Counted from the stretch's first letter, positions 53,960-64,000 are shown. The stretch: 64,000 nucleotides of DNA from Rhodeus uyekii (GCA_037043235.1 JAWRVZ010000134.1:1004501-1068500), one strand, 5' to 3'. Notes: generated by a model from the letters alone, not told the origin. Made by a program: numbers and translations.

Positions 53960-54470
53960 AATTAAAAAAACAGTTCCCAGACACGCTGACTCACGGTTCT
54001 CGACCAACCGAGAGGTTCTTCCTCACGTTGCCGTGCATTGGCACTGGATGCTGTTCTGTGCTGATCTGTTCTGACACTGTTCTGTTCTGACGCTGATGGC
54101 TCCTCCTCACGAGGGCAGCCGACAGCTCCTCCCCCGTTCCTTGCTCCTCCCCATTCACGGCGGACGGCAGCAGGCTCCGGCTCTCTGGCAAACAGGGTGA
54201 CGGCATGGATGGCAGCCATCCCAGGCTGGCCTCTGGTGCTTGAGTGGCAGACACTCCAGGTCCCGGTTTTCTGGGGTACGTCTGGAGTGAATGATCTAGG
54301 ACCCTCCTCGGAGGGGGCGATATTCTCAGAGCAATAACATGCTGAATGTCACCTTCTGCTTAGCAGAAGTTGTTCCTAGAACTTATCGACGACCATCTTA
54401 ACAACGTTGCCGAAAAGCCCATTAGACGACAGAGGGGCGTCCAGCAGGTTCTTTTCCTTATCCTTTGAAG
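53960..54470 (-). pseudogene. DIRS-like ORF1 (gag-type) fragment
   Basis: On the minus strand the start reads NLLDAPLSSNGLFGNVVKMV, similar to ORF1 proteins of fish DIRS elements (DAPxSxxGLFG). The downstream frame contains Glu/Arg-rich repeats (GGARNGGGAVGCPREEEPSA). Stops and frame changes are present. The assignment rests mainly on the short DAPLSSNGLFG block. Confidence 0.5.
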
Positions 54471-54487
54471 ATGTTAAATTGAGCCAA

Positions 54488-54489
<2 letters not shown>

Positions 54490-54524
<35 letters not shown>
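54490..54524. repeat. (TA)n microsatellite
   Basis: Pure TA run of about 35 bases. Confidence 0.95.
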
Positions 54525-54525
<1 letters not shown>

Positions 54526-54593
54526 TATACTATTTCACTCTTTAACAGTTGAATTAATAAGAGATAAAATGCTGGGCAGAGCGCAGGGAAAGA

Positions 54594-54808
54594 AAAACAA
54601 TGCAGACGGATGTTATGGCTGACAATCTATCCCCTCTCCCACTCCATACAAAAAATGTACTGTGTATGTTATGTATTACTATTGTTATTTGCTAAGTAAA
54701 CTCATGTTGTGTTGTATATGTGCACTGGAAGCTTCAATACCAAGACAAATTCCTTGTGTGTGCAAGCACACTTGGCAATAAAGCTCTTTCTGATTCTGAT
54801 TCTGATAA
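54594..54808 (+). mobile_element. LINE 3' end with CTGATT repeats
   Basis: It ends CTTGGCAATAAAGCTCTTTC and three TGATTC units. This is a LINE tail typical in teleosts, different from the L2 tails elsewhere in the window. Coding sequence is absent. The left boundary is approximate. Confidence 0.6.
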
Positions 54809-55934
54809 TTCAGAACTCCTCCACTCTCAGCATCGCGCCTCTTATTTATTTATTTTATATATATAAATATATACAGCGGAATCCGGTTATGTCGACGGCC
54901 TCAGGGGGTGCAAAAAAGCGTCGAGATAACCAATAGCCAATATGGCGATTTATTTGATGAAGCGATCGGCATGCTATAAAAATGTACATACAATGTATAT
55001 GTTTGCTAACAACAAAAGGCATGTGAAAAACTAACAGCAGAGATTTACCAGTAAACAATAAAAAAACACATAATTTAATTTAACTTTAATTATATTCTCC
55101 AACATTGCTCACAGCGTAAACACAGTCACAACACACGTCTAAACACATTCGCTCATAACATATTCATGAGGTCATCACGAAAATGTACTAGATTGTCCTA
55201 GATTGCATACTTTCTTGCGTTCTGCCTGCCTAATGTGCTTTCTCAACAAATTTGGCTTTGTCCCGTCTTTTAATAACAGTGTTCTTCAATCCGCAGCGGC
55301 GCTGAGCAGAGCTCACATCAGAACAGAAGCAGGTGTGTGTGTGTTTCTCTAAGCTTCATACTCATTGGTCGGTAACCGCTCATCAATGTCAAAATATTTG
55401 AGAAAACCAATCAAATCAGAGAAGGCGGGCTTTATGTGCACACAGCTGTGAGTGCTTTGGGATGGGGTGGGGCCCACGGCAGCACTTGCTGCTTGTTGAG
55501 AAGCGTAAGAACGATATGTGCTTTCACTTCAGAGAGTCTCCAAAAGTCTCCAATAACTCCAGATAAAGTCATTAGATTTGCCGCTAGTCGCTTTTTGGAA
55601 AATGTGGTCTGAATACTCGCTAAAAATAGCAAAAAAGGCGCTAAGTTGGCAACACTGTCCGCGAGTTGCTCTGCAGTACAGTGAGTGAAGCGTAACTGCA
55701 GATTCATGTGCGATCCACGTGCAACACGAACTCAGCGCATGCGCAGTGAACTAGGTGAACTTGCACCAAAGTAGATACAACTGATTCACAATCACTTATG
55801 ATTCCTAAATGAACAGATTTATATTCCTGAATTTTAATTGACTTGGTGTTATACTGTGCTGATTAAGAGTTCCCTCAATTTCCTTTGAGCAGTGATAACA
55901 CATTAACAATATCTATATAATATATATTCTATAT
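54809..55934. other. Intergenic or mme intron; nothing recognised
   Basis: Mixed composition; a CpG-containing stretch near 55280-55320 and 55680-55760 is not linked to any gene. Confidence 0.45.
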
Positions 55935-56275
55935 AATTAAGCGACTTTGAGTGTCTATGGAAAAGCGCTATATAAATGTAATGAATTATTATTATTATAA
56001 TATTCTCAAATAATGCAAAATAATTGTTAGGCTGAATAAATTAGGTCAGCCGGAACTGGGAACACTTTCCATAACACCTGATATACTTGTTACATCATAA
56101 AAAGAACGGCATCTATGCTAATATTAGACTCTCTGTTTATGGAGGTTTACCATAGTCAGCTGGATCCATATCCAGATCAGATGAAGGACCTGCACCTAGA
56201 CACGACCATAGCATAGCCCTCAAATATCAGCAGATACTGTGTCAAGTAGACTATCCCCTATGAAGGCCTTAACGA
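55935..56275 (+). mobile_element. Retroposon tail joined to an L2 3' UTR fragment
   Basis: 55935-55985 is a GGAAAAGCGCTATATAAATG tail followed by ATT repeats. From about 55986 the sequence matches the L2 3' UTR (compare 395-640): GTTAGGCTG, AGCCGGAACTGGGAACA, CTCTGTTTATGG, CAGATCAGATGAAGGACCTG. It breaks off before the L2 tail. Confidence 0.7.
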
Positions 56276-56961
56276 CATGACAAAAGTTTATCCATGACAA
56301 AATAGTTTTTTCTTCTGTACAGATGAAGACGTTCTCGGAGTGATTCTGGTTCAAACTGATCAGTGGAAACAACTAAAAGCACTGTATTATGCATGCCAGA
56401 CAGATAATTGGCGATGTCAATTTGTAAAAAAAATACCATTCAAATATGCATGCCTATGGACTAAACACATAATACACATTTGCATGCCGTCACTGTTTTC
56501 ACAGATTCACGCTTTTTAAACTCAAAGATTACCAAAATGTAATTTAATTAATTCTCACACTATCTTACAAAGTCCCTGGAGTGATATTGCGAACTCCCTG
56601 TTGGGAAACCCTTCTCTAAGCAGCTAAAAAATTATGAACCTGGTATTTAAAAAAGGCATTCTCTGTATTAGCTCTCAATGCTGGATCTCTGGAAACAACT
56701 GCTATTACGTGTGAAGCCCCGGAGCAATTCTGTGGCCATTTAAGCCCCTCAATTATCCAGCTCAGAGTACATCTCTCTCGGTTTCTTTAATGGGCTGTTA
56801 TCGGCACATGTGGGGAAAAGTACACTCTGACAGCACGTATACTAGGCATTTTCAGCCACAGCCATGTTCTGTACACATAAAGATGATGTGTATAATTTAT
56901 GCACTACTATTTTTGCTCAAAAACATTAAAGAATAAATAAATGCATACTTCACATGCTTTA
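56276..56961. other. Intergenic or mme intron; nothing recognised
   Basis: No supported features. Confidence 0.45.
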
Positions 56962-57303
56962 TGTCACGGTTCTGTTGGGAAGAGAAAAGTATGGAGGCAA
57001 GGAAATAACTTAAATAGGCTATAATAATCAAAACTAAAACAAAAGTCTTTAAATATAAACAAAAGGGCACTTTTTGTGCAAAATGTTAGCGAAGGAACAC
57101 GGAGCACAGAAATAGGGAGTAACACAACTTAAAATTGACAATTACTGACAGAGACTGATGGAAATATGGGGTTTAAATACAGAAGGGCTGAAAGAGGGGA
57201 TTAGGCACAGCTGACAAGACTAACGATCTGATTGATGCGACAGGTGAATGGAAACATACTGGGAGACAATGGGAGGAAGCAAAGACACGACTGATATATA
57301 ACA
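56962..57303 (-). repeat. 3' LTR of the truncated element
   Basis: Minus strand runs from TGTTATATATCAGTCG to AACCGTGACA, directly after a polypurine tract. Confidence 0.65.
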
Positions 57304-57373
57304 TTAGCTCCCCCTCCCGGAAGGCGCGTCCTCACGCCGTAAAGAGTACAACAGAGGAGAATGGAGAGGGGGC

Positions 57374-58620
57374 TCATGAGGAGGGTTGTTGAACGAAATA
57401 CATAGTCCAAGGGGAAGTGGAGGAAGGAACCGATGAGCCCACCAGCAACTGAGAGCTGCCTTGAGTCATCAATGACTGTGGAGAACCAGAGGTCAGAGAC
57501 AGAGCCAGTGGGACAGAGGATGAAGGAAGAACTGGGGGGAAGGTGGAGCCAGATGGAACCAAAGGCATAGGCAGGGCGACGACTGACCGAGGTAGAGCCA
57601 GAGGGACGAGGGAGCTCGGTGGAGCTGTATGGCCGATGGTTTTTGGTGGAGCCAAGAGAGGAGTGGAGCTGAAGTGTCTACAGGCCGAGGTGGAGCGATG
57701 GGTACAGAGGTTGGAAGTATAATTTTGGGATCCTCTGTACCCGGTGAGGCTGGTAGAACGATGACACAAGGTAGCTCCAAATTGTTGGTGGGAGCTGATG
57801 AAGAGGTGTTGGACACTGGCAGAGATGGGGCTGAATAAGGGACTGATAGAGGAGGTGGGAGAGGGAGGCTGGATGGGGAAACAGTAGAGGCAGTGGGTGT
57901 AGGAGGCTGTACGGAACCAGGAGAGAAAACAGTTCAGGCCTAAATAGAACCAGCGGGGAAAACAGTTCAGGGCTGGATGGAACCAGCGAGGAAAACAGTT
58001 CAGGGCTGGATGAAACCGGCAGGGATAACAGAGTAAATACCTCCTCAACACAGTCATATAGTTCCAGTAAAAGGTCAGTGACCAAAACCAGTCTATCCAA
58101 CACGTTGAGGTAGTGGGTGGGGTTTCCCTCCCAGGCCTCAAGCTCCACTAAATCTCCCTTGTCGACATTGCCGGCTTGCACACCTGGTCAGACATTGGCT
58201 TTGGGATGGGTTCTGGCGCGATAACTCCTTCCAAACTCTATCTTGGTTCAGGCTCGTCACTCAAGGCGGTTCGGACTCCAAGATCTGCGGTGGGCTCATG
58301 CAACATCTTCTTGTCAGTCGCTCTCGGTGGTGGGTGGCTGTTCTCTGGCTGTGGAGTGGAGGTGGTGTCGTCCTCTGCCCAGCTGACTGTGAAAGGTGAA
58401 TCGTTGTTCACCAGCACCCACTCCACATTGGCGGTAAAGTGTTCCTTAGGATTGTCCGTTGGAAGGCGTGCCTTGGCTCAACCTCGCATGGTAGAAACTG
58501 CGGAGTGTGCGGTCCGGGCACGGGTGAGTGCTTGCCGTGCTGAGTGCTTGCGTCTGGCACGCAAGATCTAGATAGTCCCGGGTGTATTCTTCCAGTATTG
58601 GACCCAGTATTTTGGTCCAT
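57374..58620 (-). pseudogene. Gag-like protein remnant, several frames
   Basis: The N-terminal piece reads QKWTKILGPILEEYTRDYLD then DRTLRSFYHARL, similar in style to gag-type N-termini of fish gypsy elements. After frameshifts come DLVELEAWEGNPTHYLNVLD, three 11-residue units (SSPELFSSLVP-like, 33 bp each at about 57925-58025) and a Pro/Ser-rich part in two overlapping frames. No protease, RT or integrase. It cannot make one continuous protein. Confidence 0.6.
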
Positions 58621-58624
58621 TTTT

Positions 58625-59155
58625 GCTCATGTTCATATGTTCATTTTATTCTCAGCAATTTGCTTGAAACAAAATCACTGATTGTATCAGCTACTGAAAT
58701 TGTATAATTTTATTTATTTTAAGATTTACTTTTTTTAAAAGTTTTTAATCCTTTAAAACAAGCAGTAAGTCACAAAGAACAATTTTTTTTTTTGAATTTC
58801 AATTGCATTAAATAAGTGGACATTGTGGTTTGTGAACATTTCTTCATCTATAATGTTATCTCTGTTTAAGTTTTTCCTCTGTTCAGATGAAAACATTATC
58901 AATATGATTAAACTTCTCATGGATCCACGGAAACGACAAAAAATGGCAATGCCACTTTGTAAAGATAGATGTACTATACTAAACATATAATTCCTGTGTT
59001 TTCATGTTTTTATGGAGATGATAGCGGAATCGTTTTCAAAAGCTTGCACGTGCACTATTTCAAGGTTTGCGTTCTGGGCCACCAAACGCTGTTGTTTTGT
59101 AAGTGGGTGTACTGAATGCATAAAAAAAAAAAAAAAATCTGATGAGAACAGTATC
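58625..59155. other. Intergenic or mme intron; nothing recognised
   Basis: AT-rich; poly-A run near 59122-59137 just before the solo LTR. Confidence 0.5.
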
Positions 59156-59454
59156 TGTCATGGCACAATTTATCCGGGACTCGATAACACTCGATGTGTT
59201 TTTGCTCACATGTTGTTTTGTTCCAGAACTTTACGTCACTCATCACTTGTCATGGTCACTAATTATCACAGGTGTTTGTCTTTTGTTCATTACCACTAGT
59301 ATGTTTAGTTCTCCTTCTCCACCTTTCAGTTGTCGGTTGTGTGATACACTTGTTTGTTAGCACTACTGTTACGATTATGCTACCTTTAGAATTCACTATT
59401 AAAGTTCCGTTGGATCTAATCTTCTGTCTTCGTCCTTGCCTTCAACCAGTGACA
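59156..59454 (+). mobile_element. Solo LTR with 5-bp target duplication
   Basis: Starts TGTCATGGCACAATTTATCC and ends CCAGTGACA. GTATC flanks both sides exactly (59151-59155 and 59455-59459). CTATTAAAGTTC near the 3' end may serve as a polyadenylation signal. 299 bp. Confidence 0.88.
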
Positions 59455-59594
59455 GTATCATGCAAGTGACACCTAAGTTAATAATTAATGATTTAATTTG
59501 CTCAATCTAAAACTTAATTAAGCTGGACAATGACTTTCTTTGTACAGCCAAAACAGTCTTCGCTGCATTCATTTCCTATGATCTTTCTAAAAAT

Positions 59595-59637
59595 ATGTAT
59601 TGTAAAAAGCGCAATATAAATGAAGGTGACTTGACTG
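59595..59637 (+). mobile_element. L2 tail scrap
   Basis: TGTAAAAAGCGCAATATAAA then TGAAGGTGACTTGAC is the last 40 bases of the L2 family seen at 1-1032. Confidence 0.75.
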
Positions 59638-60378
59638 TCAATAAATCAGCATTGTCGATAAAAACGTGTGTGGATGTTTTTGTATTTCTGTAAAATACAT
59701 GTGAACACTCATGAGATCATGGTGGTTGCAGGGATTTTTAGTGGAAATTCAGACTTATAAATTAATGGTGAATAGCAGGGTTACATGTTTGTCTGTAGAT
59801 GCAAATGCTTACACATGAAAGAAGTTCAATTTCTTCAGAGGATGCACTAAGATGAGATGTGACTAAAATAAGAACCACTTCCCCCTGGAAGTACAAATTA
59901 GCCAAAAGTAACTCTTTAGCCAAATTAGTCCTGGCATTTTCCTTCCTTTTTCCCAAAAGTAAACCTGCCCCCTGTTGTTAAAGAGACTTTACTTTTATTA
60001 TCTGTAAATACAACAGAAATTGAAAGAGACAAGTGTGTGTCTAAAGTACCCCAGTAAGAATATGAGTTTAGGTTTTTGTGTATTTGCATATTTGCCCTGT
60101 GTTGTGTATTTGTTTTTGTGTGTGAGAGAGTGTCAGCCTCCTTCAAAGGAAGACTTTAAAACTTTGTCCCCAGGTCGTGGTCCTCTCAGCTAGAACACAG
60201 CAGGAGTTGCCCATCTGCAGAGTCAAGTCTCTGCTTCGGCTTGTAACTCTGTGAGTGTGTGTCTGTGTGAATTTGTGCATCTAAATGATTCAACTTATGC
60301 ATGATTAGAGTTATTGTGTATCTCTGAATCAGGAGTGTGTGTCTGGCATTGTGGGGTCAGTGATTAATTCTCTGTTGC

Positions 60379-60432
60379 TATAAATACCAGCTCAAAGTCT
60401 GGATTGTGCATTTTTGAATTCTGTGAAAACAG
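60379..60432 (+). promoter_or_regulatory. mme: Candidate proximal mme promoter and short 5' UTR exon
   Basis: TATAAATA at 60379-60386 is followed about 45 bp later by AAACAG|GTACGT, a good donor at 60432/60433. A start 25-30 bp after the TATA box would give a 5' UTR exon of roughly 20-25 nt spliced to the acceptor before 60562. Mammalian MME is known to use several alternative untranslated first exons, which makes this arrangement plausible. A second donor-like site is at about 60250 (ACTCT|GTGAGT). Confidence 0.4.
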
Positions 60433-60561
60433 GTACGTTCTGTGATGAATGATAGAAGATATGTGTTGAGAGAAACCAAACTTGTTGAAGAAACTCACTT
60501 TCAAGCTATCTGCACATTTACACTGAATCTAAACTGAAACTCTCTCTCTAACTCTTTTTAG

Positions 60562-60732
60562 GTGAGTTTCTTCAAGCTGCCCCAGAGGGACAGCAGACCA
60601 TGGCTGACAACAACACTAAGAAAAAAAAGCCCCGCTGGACATCACTGGAGATCGGTCTTCTGACAATTGTATCTCTACTGTTTGTCATTATTGTTGCCCT
60701 AATCCTCCTCTTCATCACACAGAGTGGCAAAG
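60562..60732 (+). CDS. mme: mme exon with start codon and membrane anchor
   Basis: Polypyrimidine CTCTCTCTCTAACTCTTTTT then AG precedes 60562; the donor G|GTGAGT follows 60732. The coding part 60600-60732 is 44 codons plus one base (phase 1). The 38 bases before the ATG contain no in-frame stop. Confidence 0.9.
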
Positions 60733-63359
60733 GTGAGTGCATGAGATTCTGTGTGTCGTTGAGTGACTGAATTAATGGTAGCGCTAGATGCTTTTGAGTT
60801 GATTTTTCCATTGAGGCCAATCCAGAAATTATTGAAAAAGCTAAAATTCCTCAGTGAAATAATATTTTATGAAGCTTATATGCTGGAATAATTTAATGCA
60901 AGCAAGTTACCACAAATAAAAAATTTTATAGTTACCATTGCATGAGTCTTAACAAGTCTAACTCACACAAGAGTTTCTATCCTTGTTGGAAAATCTGGAC
61001 AATACAGAGGAAATGTACATTTTCAAATATTATTATTTTCACAATATGTAACATGCCATAAATATGTTTGCTCTAAAATTATATAGAATATTGATAATCA
61101 TAATTATTGTATTTTCCAAATATATCCCGTGGGTTATACCAGATTTTACAAACCCCGCAGGGAGGGAACGGGTTATATAAGGGTGCGGGCTATATCAATT
61201 TTTTACATGTAATAATATTTCAATATATTTGTAAGGTTTTTTTTTTTTTTGCTGTATTTTCTTTCTATTTTTCTTTCTTGCAAGGGTTGTTGTCTTTGAC
61301 AGCTGGTGCTGATAGGCTGTCTGACCTGTCAATCATGCAAGAAGACGTGATTGGCTGTGCTGCCATGAGGGCGAGTTCTTCTCATCTCATCCGATAATCA
61401 ACACCTGTAGAATAAGGGACGTGCTGCTGCACAGCGGGAGAGACTGCTCTTTCTTTTTGTTCTGATTCTGACTTTTGTTTATTTTCTTATTATTTGAATT
61501 TCGCGCGCAACCAGTGTACCGAGCCTGAACAGTTATGGATAATTGACGTCATGCGAGCAACATTCAAAATTCGAAATGTGAACTTACACAAAAACGTTCA
61601 TCAATCTATGGGTGCGGGTTATACCAACGATTTTTACACAAAACTACAAAACCCGCGAGCTATATGAGGGTGCTGATTATCTGCATCTGCCGGGTATATG
61701 CGGGAAAATACAGTCAGAACACCACAAGCATGTTGATCATCGGATGAGATGAGAAGAGCACGCCCTCATGGCAGCATAGCCAATCACGTCTTCTTGCATG
61801 ATTGACAGGTCAGACAGCCTATCAGCGCCAGCTGTCAGAGTGACAGTACAAGCGCCAGAGACAACAATCCGCAAGAAAGAAAGTACCGCAAAAAAAAAAA
61901 CCTTAGGTACTTAGGGATATAACAAATATATTGAAATATTATTCCATGGGAAAAATTTGTGGTATAGCCCGCACCCTTATATAGCCCGCACCCCCTGTGG
62001 GGCTCGTAAAATCTGGTATAACCCGCAGGTTATATGTGGGAAAATACGGTACTTTATACGCTTCCTTGCTCTTTTCCTATCACTTGTGTTTGTCTGGAGT
62101 ACTTCTATTGCTGTTTGCTGCCTGCCCTGATACTGATTCCTTTTATGATCACATGTACTTTTCCTCTGATATTGTTGTTTGCCCTGTTATTCCGACCGAT
62201 GATTATGAACTTGCCATATTTGAATAAACTTCACATGGATCTGACTCAGCCTGGGTCCACTTTAAATATATACTATTAACTGATAGTTTGTATTAATATG
62301 TTAATTACCACAATCTATGTAGTTCCAGTTGTCTGCTTTAAATTAATAATTAGCTAATGATTTGAAAACATATGATTGTTACGATTTTACTTGTTGAGGC
62401 ACATGACAATTAACTCATTGTTAATTAATGTTATGGGTCATTAGCTAGTGATTAAATAAAGCAAATCACTGGAGGTTGAAATACATGGATTTGACCCATT
62501 GTGGTTAATCACACATTTATTTACATTATTAGATAATATAATATGTTGATAAGGAATGATGACATTTATTTAATAGGTCATATATGATAGCTCATATATG
62601 ACAATCTATTAATTATTTAAAAAAACTTGTTATTAGTTGCTAATGTGGTACTGATTAATGAATGGTTAAGTTCTTCATGAGCCACTTCTCCTAACTCTTG
62701 ATAATTTGTGCATTATTTAAGCACAAGTTAATGCATGTTAGTCTATCCGTTTTATAAAGTGATGACAGAAACTTGAATCTGTGTTTAGTTTCCCAGGGCA
62801 GTATTGAATCAAGCTGGTGCTTTTCCAAAATAATGTCTTCACCATAAAATAGATTACTAGTAAAATAGCTGACTATCCATGTAAGCCTCTCTCCCCGCCT
62901 CATTAGGCCTCTGAGGTTTTACTAACTGCAGCCTGTCTCTCATACCCTGATTATCTGCCATTAATGTGCTGGATAAATGTTTAAACAGCAAACGCAGACA
63001 AAATGCTGAAAACAGAGATGATCTCCACATGCTCTTCCTCTCAGGCACGGGGTCTGGATGAGAGGGCAGGGCTGTAAGGGACTATGGTCAGAGGGTGGAA
63101 ACCTGTTGAGGAATCTTGGTTCAGTAAAATATTGTCATAAATTATGTTGTATATCTATGGACAGATATAAAATCTATAGAGAGAATTTTCATTTTCAGAA
63201 GATATAACTGAACATATCACAAAGATTTTTTAATAGATGTTTGATTTATTATTAAATAAATCATTAATGGTGTTAACTTGCTCCTGACCTCTGACCCCTT
63301 GTGCTTCTTTTTTTTCTTTGTAGGTGAAGTCTGTATAACAGCTGACTGCACACAGTCAG
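60600..63359 (+). CDS. mme: Neprilysin (membrane metallo-endopeptidase), first two coding exons
   Basis: The gene encodes a type II membrane zinc endopeptidase (M13 family) that cleaves small peptides such as enkephalins and tachykinins outside the cell. In this window only 56 codons are visible. The ATG at 60600 starts MADNNTKKKKPRWTSLEIGL, a basic cytoplasmic stop-transfer segment matching the KPKKKQRWTPLEI region of the human enzyme. A hydrophobic membrane anchor follows (LLTIVSLLFVIIVALILLFI). After an intron the second exon encodes GEVCITADCTQS, matching the first extracellular cysteines (GICKSSDC) of the human protein. The catalytic HExxH part lies to the right of the window. The cytoplasmic tail is shorter than in human unless the upstream exon at 47402 is used. 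The minus-strand neighbour gpr149 matches human synteny. Confidence 0.92.
61107..61714. mobile_element. MITE-like element in mme intron, copy A
   Basis: The left end reads TGTATTTTCCAAATATATCC then CGTGGGTTATACC. The right end, reverse complemented, reads CTGTATTTTCCCGCATATAC then CCGGCAG. The ends are diverged inverted repeats with a CGGGTTATACC motif repeated inside. No coding capacity. The superfamily is not known to me. Confidence 0.65.
61735..62052. mobile_element. Same MITE-like family, copy B, inverted and truncated
   Basis: It is the reverse complement of about 61107-61400 (for example CCAATCACGTCTTCTTGCAT matches ATGCAAGAAGACGTGATTGG at about 61336) and ends in GGGAAAATACGGTA at the outer end. 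Together A and B form a large imperfect inverted repeat with arms of about 300 bp. Confidence 0.85.
62053..62265 (+). mobile_element. Possible LTR fragment
   Basis: Sequence with GTTTGCTGCCTGCCCTGATA and a TTTGAATAAACTTC polyadenylation-type signal looks like the R/U5 part of a fish gypsy LTR. Termini are not visible. Confidence 0.35.
62266..63323. other. Rest of mme intron, nothing recognised
   Basis: AT-rich intron sequence rich in TTAATTA-type words. Confidence 0.6.
63324..63359 (+). CDS. mme: mme exon, 36 nt
   Basis: The acceptor TTTTTCTTTGTAG and donor G|GTAAAG bound exactly 36 nt in phase 1-1, encoding (G)EVCITADCTQS. Size and content agree with the short exon following the membrane-anchor exon in vertebrate MME. 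Confidence 0.9.
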
Positions 63360-63817
63360 GTAAAGATGTTTTACAACACTCTGATAAAAAATGATCTTGT
63401 AATGTCAAATAGTCAACTAATAACTTTTGTTGCACATTTATTAAAGTGTCATGAACCCCCCTCCCAAGTTTTAGCACTGCTTGTTCACATCTCAGATTTG
63501 AAAAAGACTCAAAAAGTGGGCGTGTAAAGACATGGAAAGATGGTTGGAAGAGTGGAGATAACGGCTAATAAAATATAGAACTACGACTCTCATTATACAG
63601 ACAAAATAATATTTTTCACCTTTATGTATTTTTAAAACATAACTCTATGACAACAAACCCACAAATACCTTATAATTAGAGACTACTAACAACTATCATG
63701 AACAAATTAAATACATTAAAATATTCTTGAAATATATTTAGATTTAATAATTTAGCTGACACTCTTATTCAAGCAACTTACAAGCGAGGAAATCAATAGA
63801 ATCAATCAAACCATCTA

Positions 63818-64000
63818 CAGTAATACCTTGAGATACAAGCATAATCCGTTCCAGGACTGAGCTCGAAACTCAAATTGCTTGCATTTCAAATCATTTTCTC
63901 CCACAAGAAATAACCATAACCCAAAAGAAATAAATTAGTCCGTAGAAATTAGTGCTAATAGCAAAGGGAAAAAGATGATTTTAATTGCAATAGATTTCTA
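63818..64000 (+). mobile_element. Tigger-like terminus, continues beyond window
   Basis: CAGTAATACCTTGAGATACA then AGCATAATCCGTTCC is the same terminus as at 3853 and better preserved. Only the first 180 bases lie in the window, inside the next mme intron. Confidence 0.8.

Larger units (their letters stand above)
56962..58624 (-). mobile_element. Gypsy-like LTR element, 5' end missing
   Basis: On the minus strand a broken gag-like region is followed by a purine-rich tract (CCGGGAGGGGGAGC) and one LTR (56962-57303). The matching 5' LTR was not found beyond 58624. As in the element at 49259, the interior is gag-only, so this is a second, older member of a similar non-autonomous group or a heavily truncated full element. 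Confidence 0.7.

Noticed and set aside
53990..54254. 87-codon minus-strand ORF as a host gene
   Set aside because: It overlaps a DIRS-like ORF1 remnant with stops in neighbouring frames.
1..64000. CRISPR arrays, bacterial operons, rRNA genes
   Set aside because: Repeat unit spacing, introns and transposon classes are all vertebrate; no such features were seen.

Overview
The window looks like nuclear DNA from a teleost fish, most likely a cyprinid-type genome. It is AT-rich, rich in microsatellites and crowded with fish-type transposable elements: L2-clade LINEs, Tc1-like, Tigger-like and hAT-like DNA transposons, Ty3/gypsy LTRs, DIRS fragments and a tRNA-derived SINE. Two vertebrate genes can be recognised from their exons. 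gpr149 (orphan receptor GPR149) lies on the minus strand, with three coding exons between 7104 and 11864. mme (neprilysin, an M13 metalloprotease) starts on the plus strand near the right edge, with coding exons at 60562-60732 and 63324-63359 and the rest beyond the window. The divergent order GPR149 (-) then MME (+) is also the order on human chromosome 3, which supports both calls.

Layout: 1-7100 holds an L2 3' end, a decayed Tigger-like element and an LTR fragment. If the receptor's last exon lies further left, this is its intron 3; that exon was not found here. 7104-12250 is gpr149 and its upstream region; intron 2 carries a Tc1-like element interleaved with two LINE fragments. 12250-15590 is intergenic, with a SINE, a GA microsatellite and a Tc1-like remnant. 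15590-21910 is one old L2 element interrupted by two large insertions, one of which contains a solo LTR that itself contains an L2 tail. 21910-34000 is AT-rich intergenic DNA with a ~280-bp repeat family, microsatellites and LINE/Tc1 scraps. 34007-36708 is a hAT-in-hAT-in-Tc1 nest. 38047-42700 has two L2 copies head to head and a DIRS fragment. 46990-47402 has paired palindromes and a candidate first exon. 49259-51480 is a young, non-autonomous LTR retrotransposon. 52375-59640 is repeats, LTR remnants and a solo LTR. 59640-64000 is the 5' part of mme, with an inverted-repeat pair in its first coding intron.

The two genes are not known to act together; they are conserved neighbours. The most interesting gene-level observation is that the candidate upstream exon ending at 47402 would splice in frame onto the mme initiator exon and add 27 residues to the cytoplasmic N-terminus. 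The most interesting repeat-level observations are the nested insertions, whose target-site duplications give their order, and a 68-bp duplication that shifts the frame of the gag-like protein of the young LTR element. No bacterial-type system, CRISPR array, rRNA or intact tRNA gene was seen.
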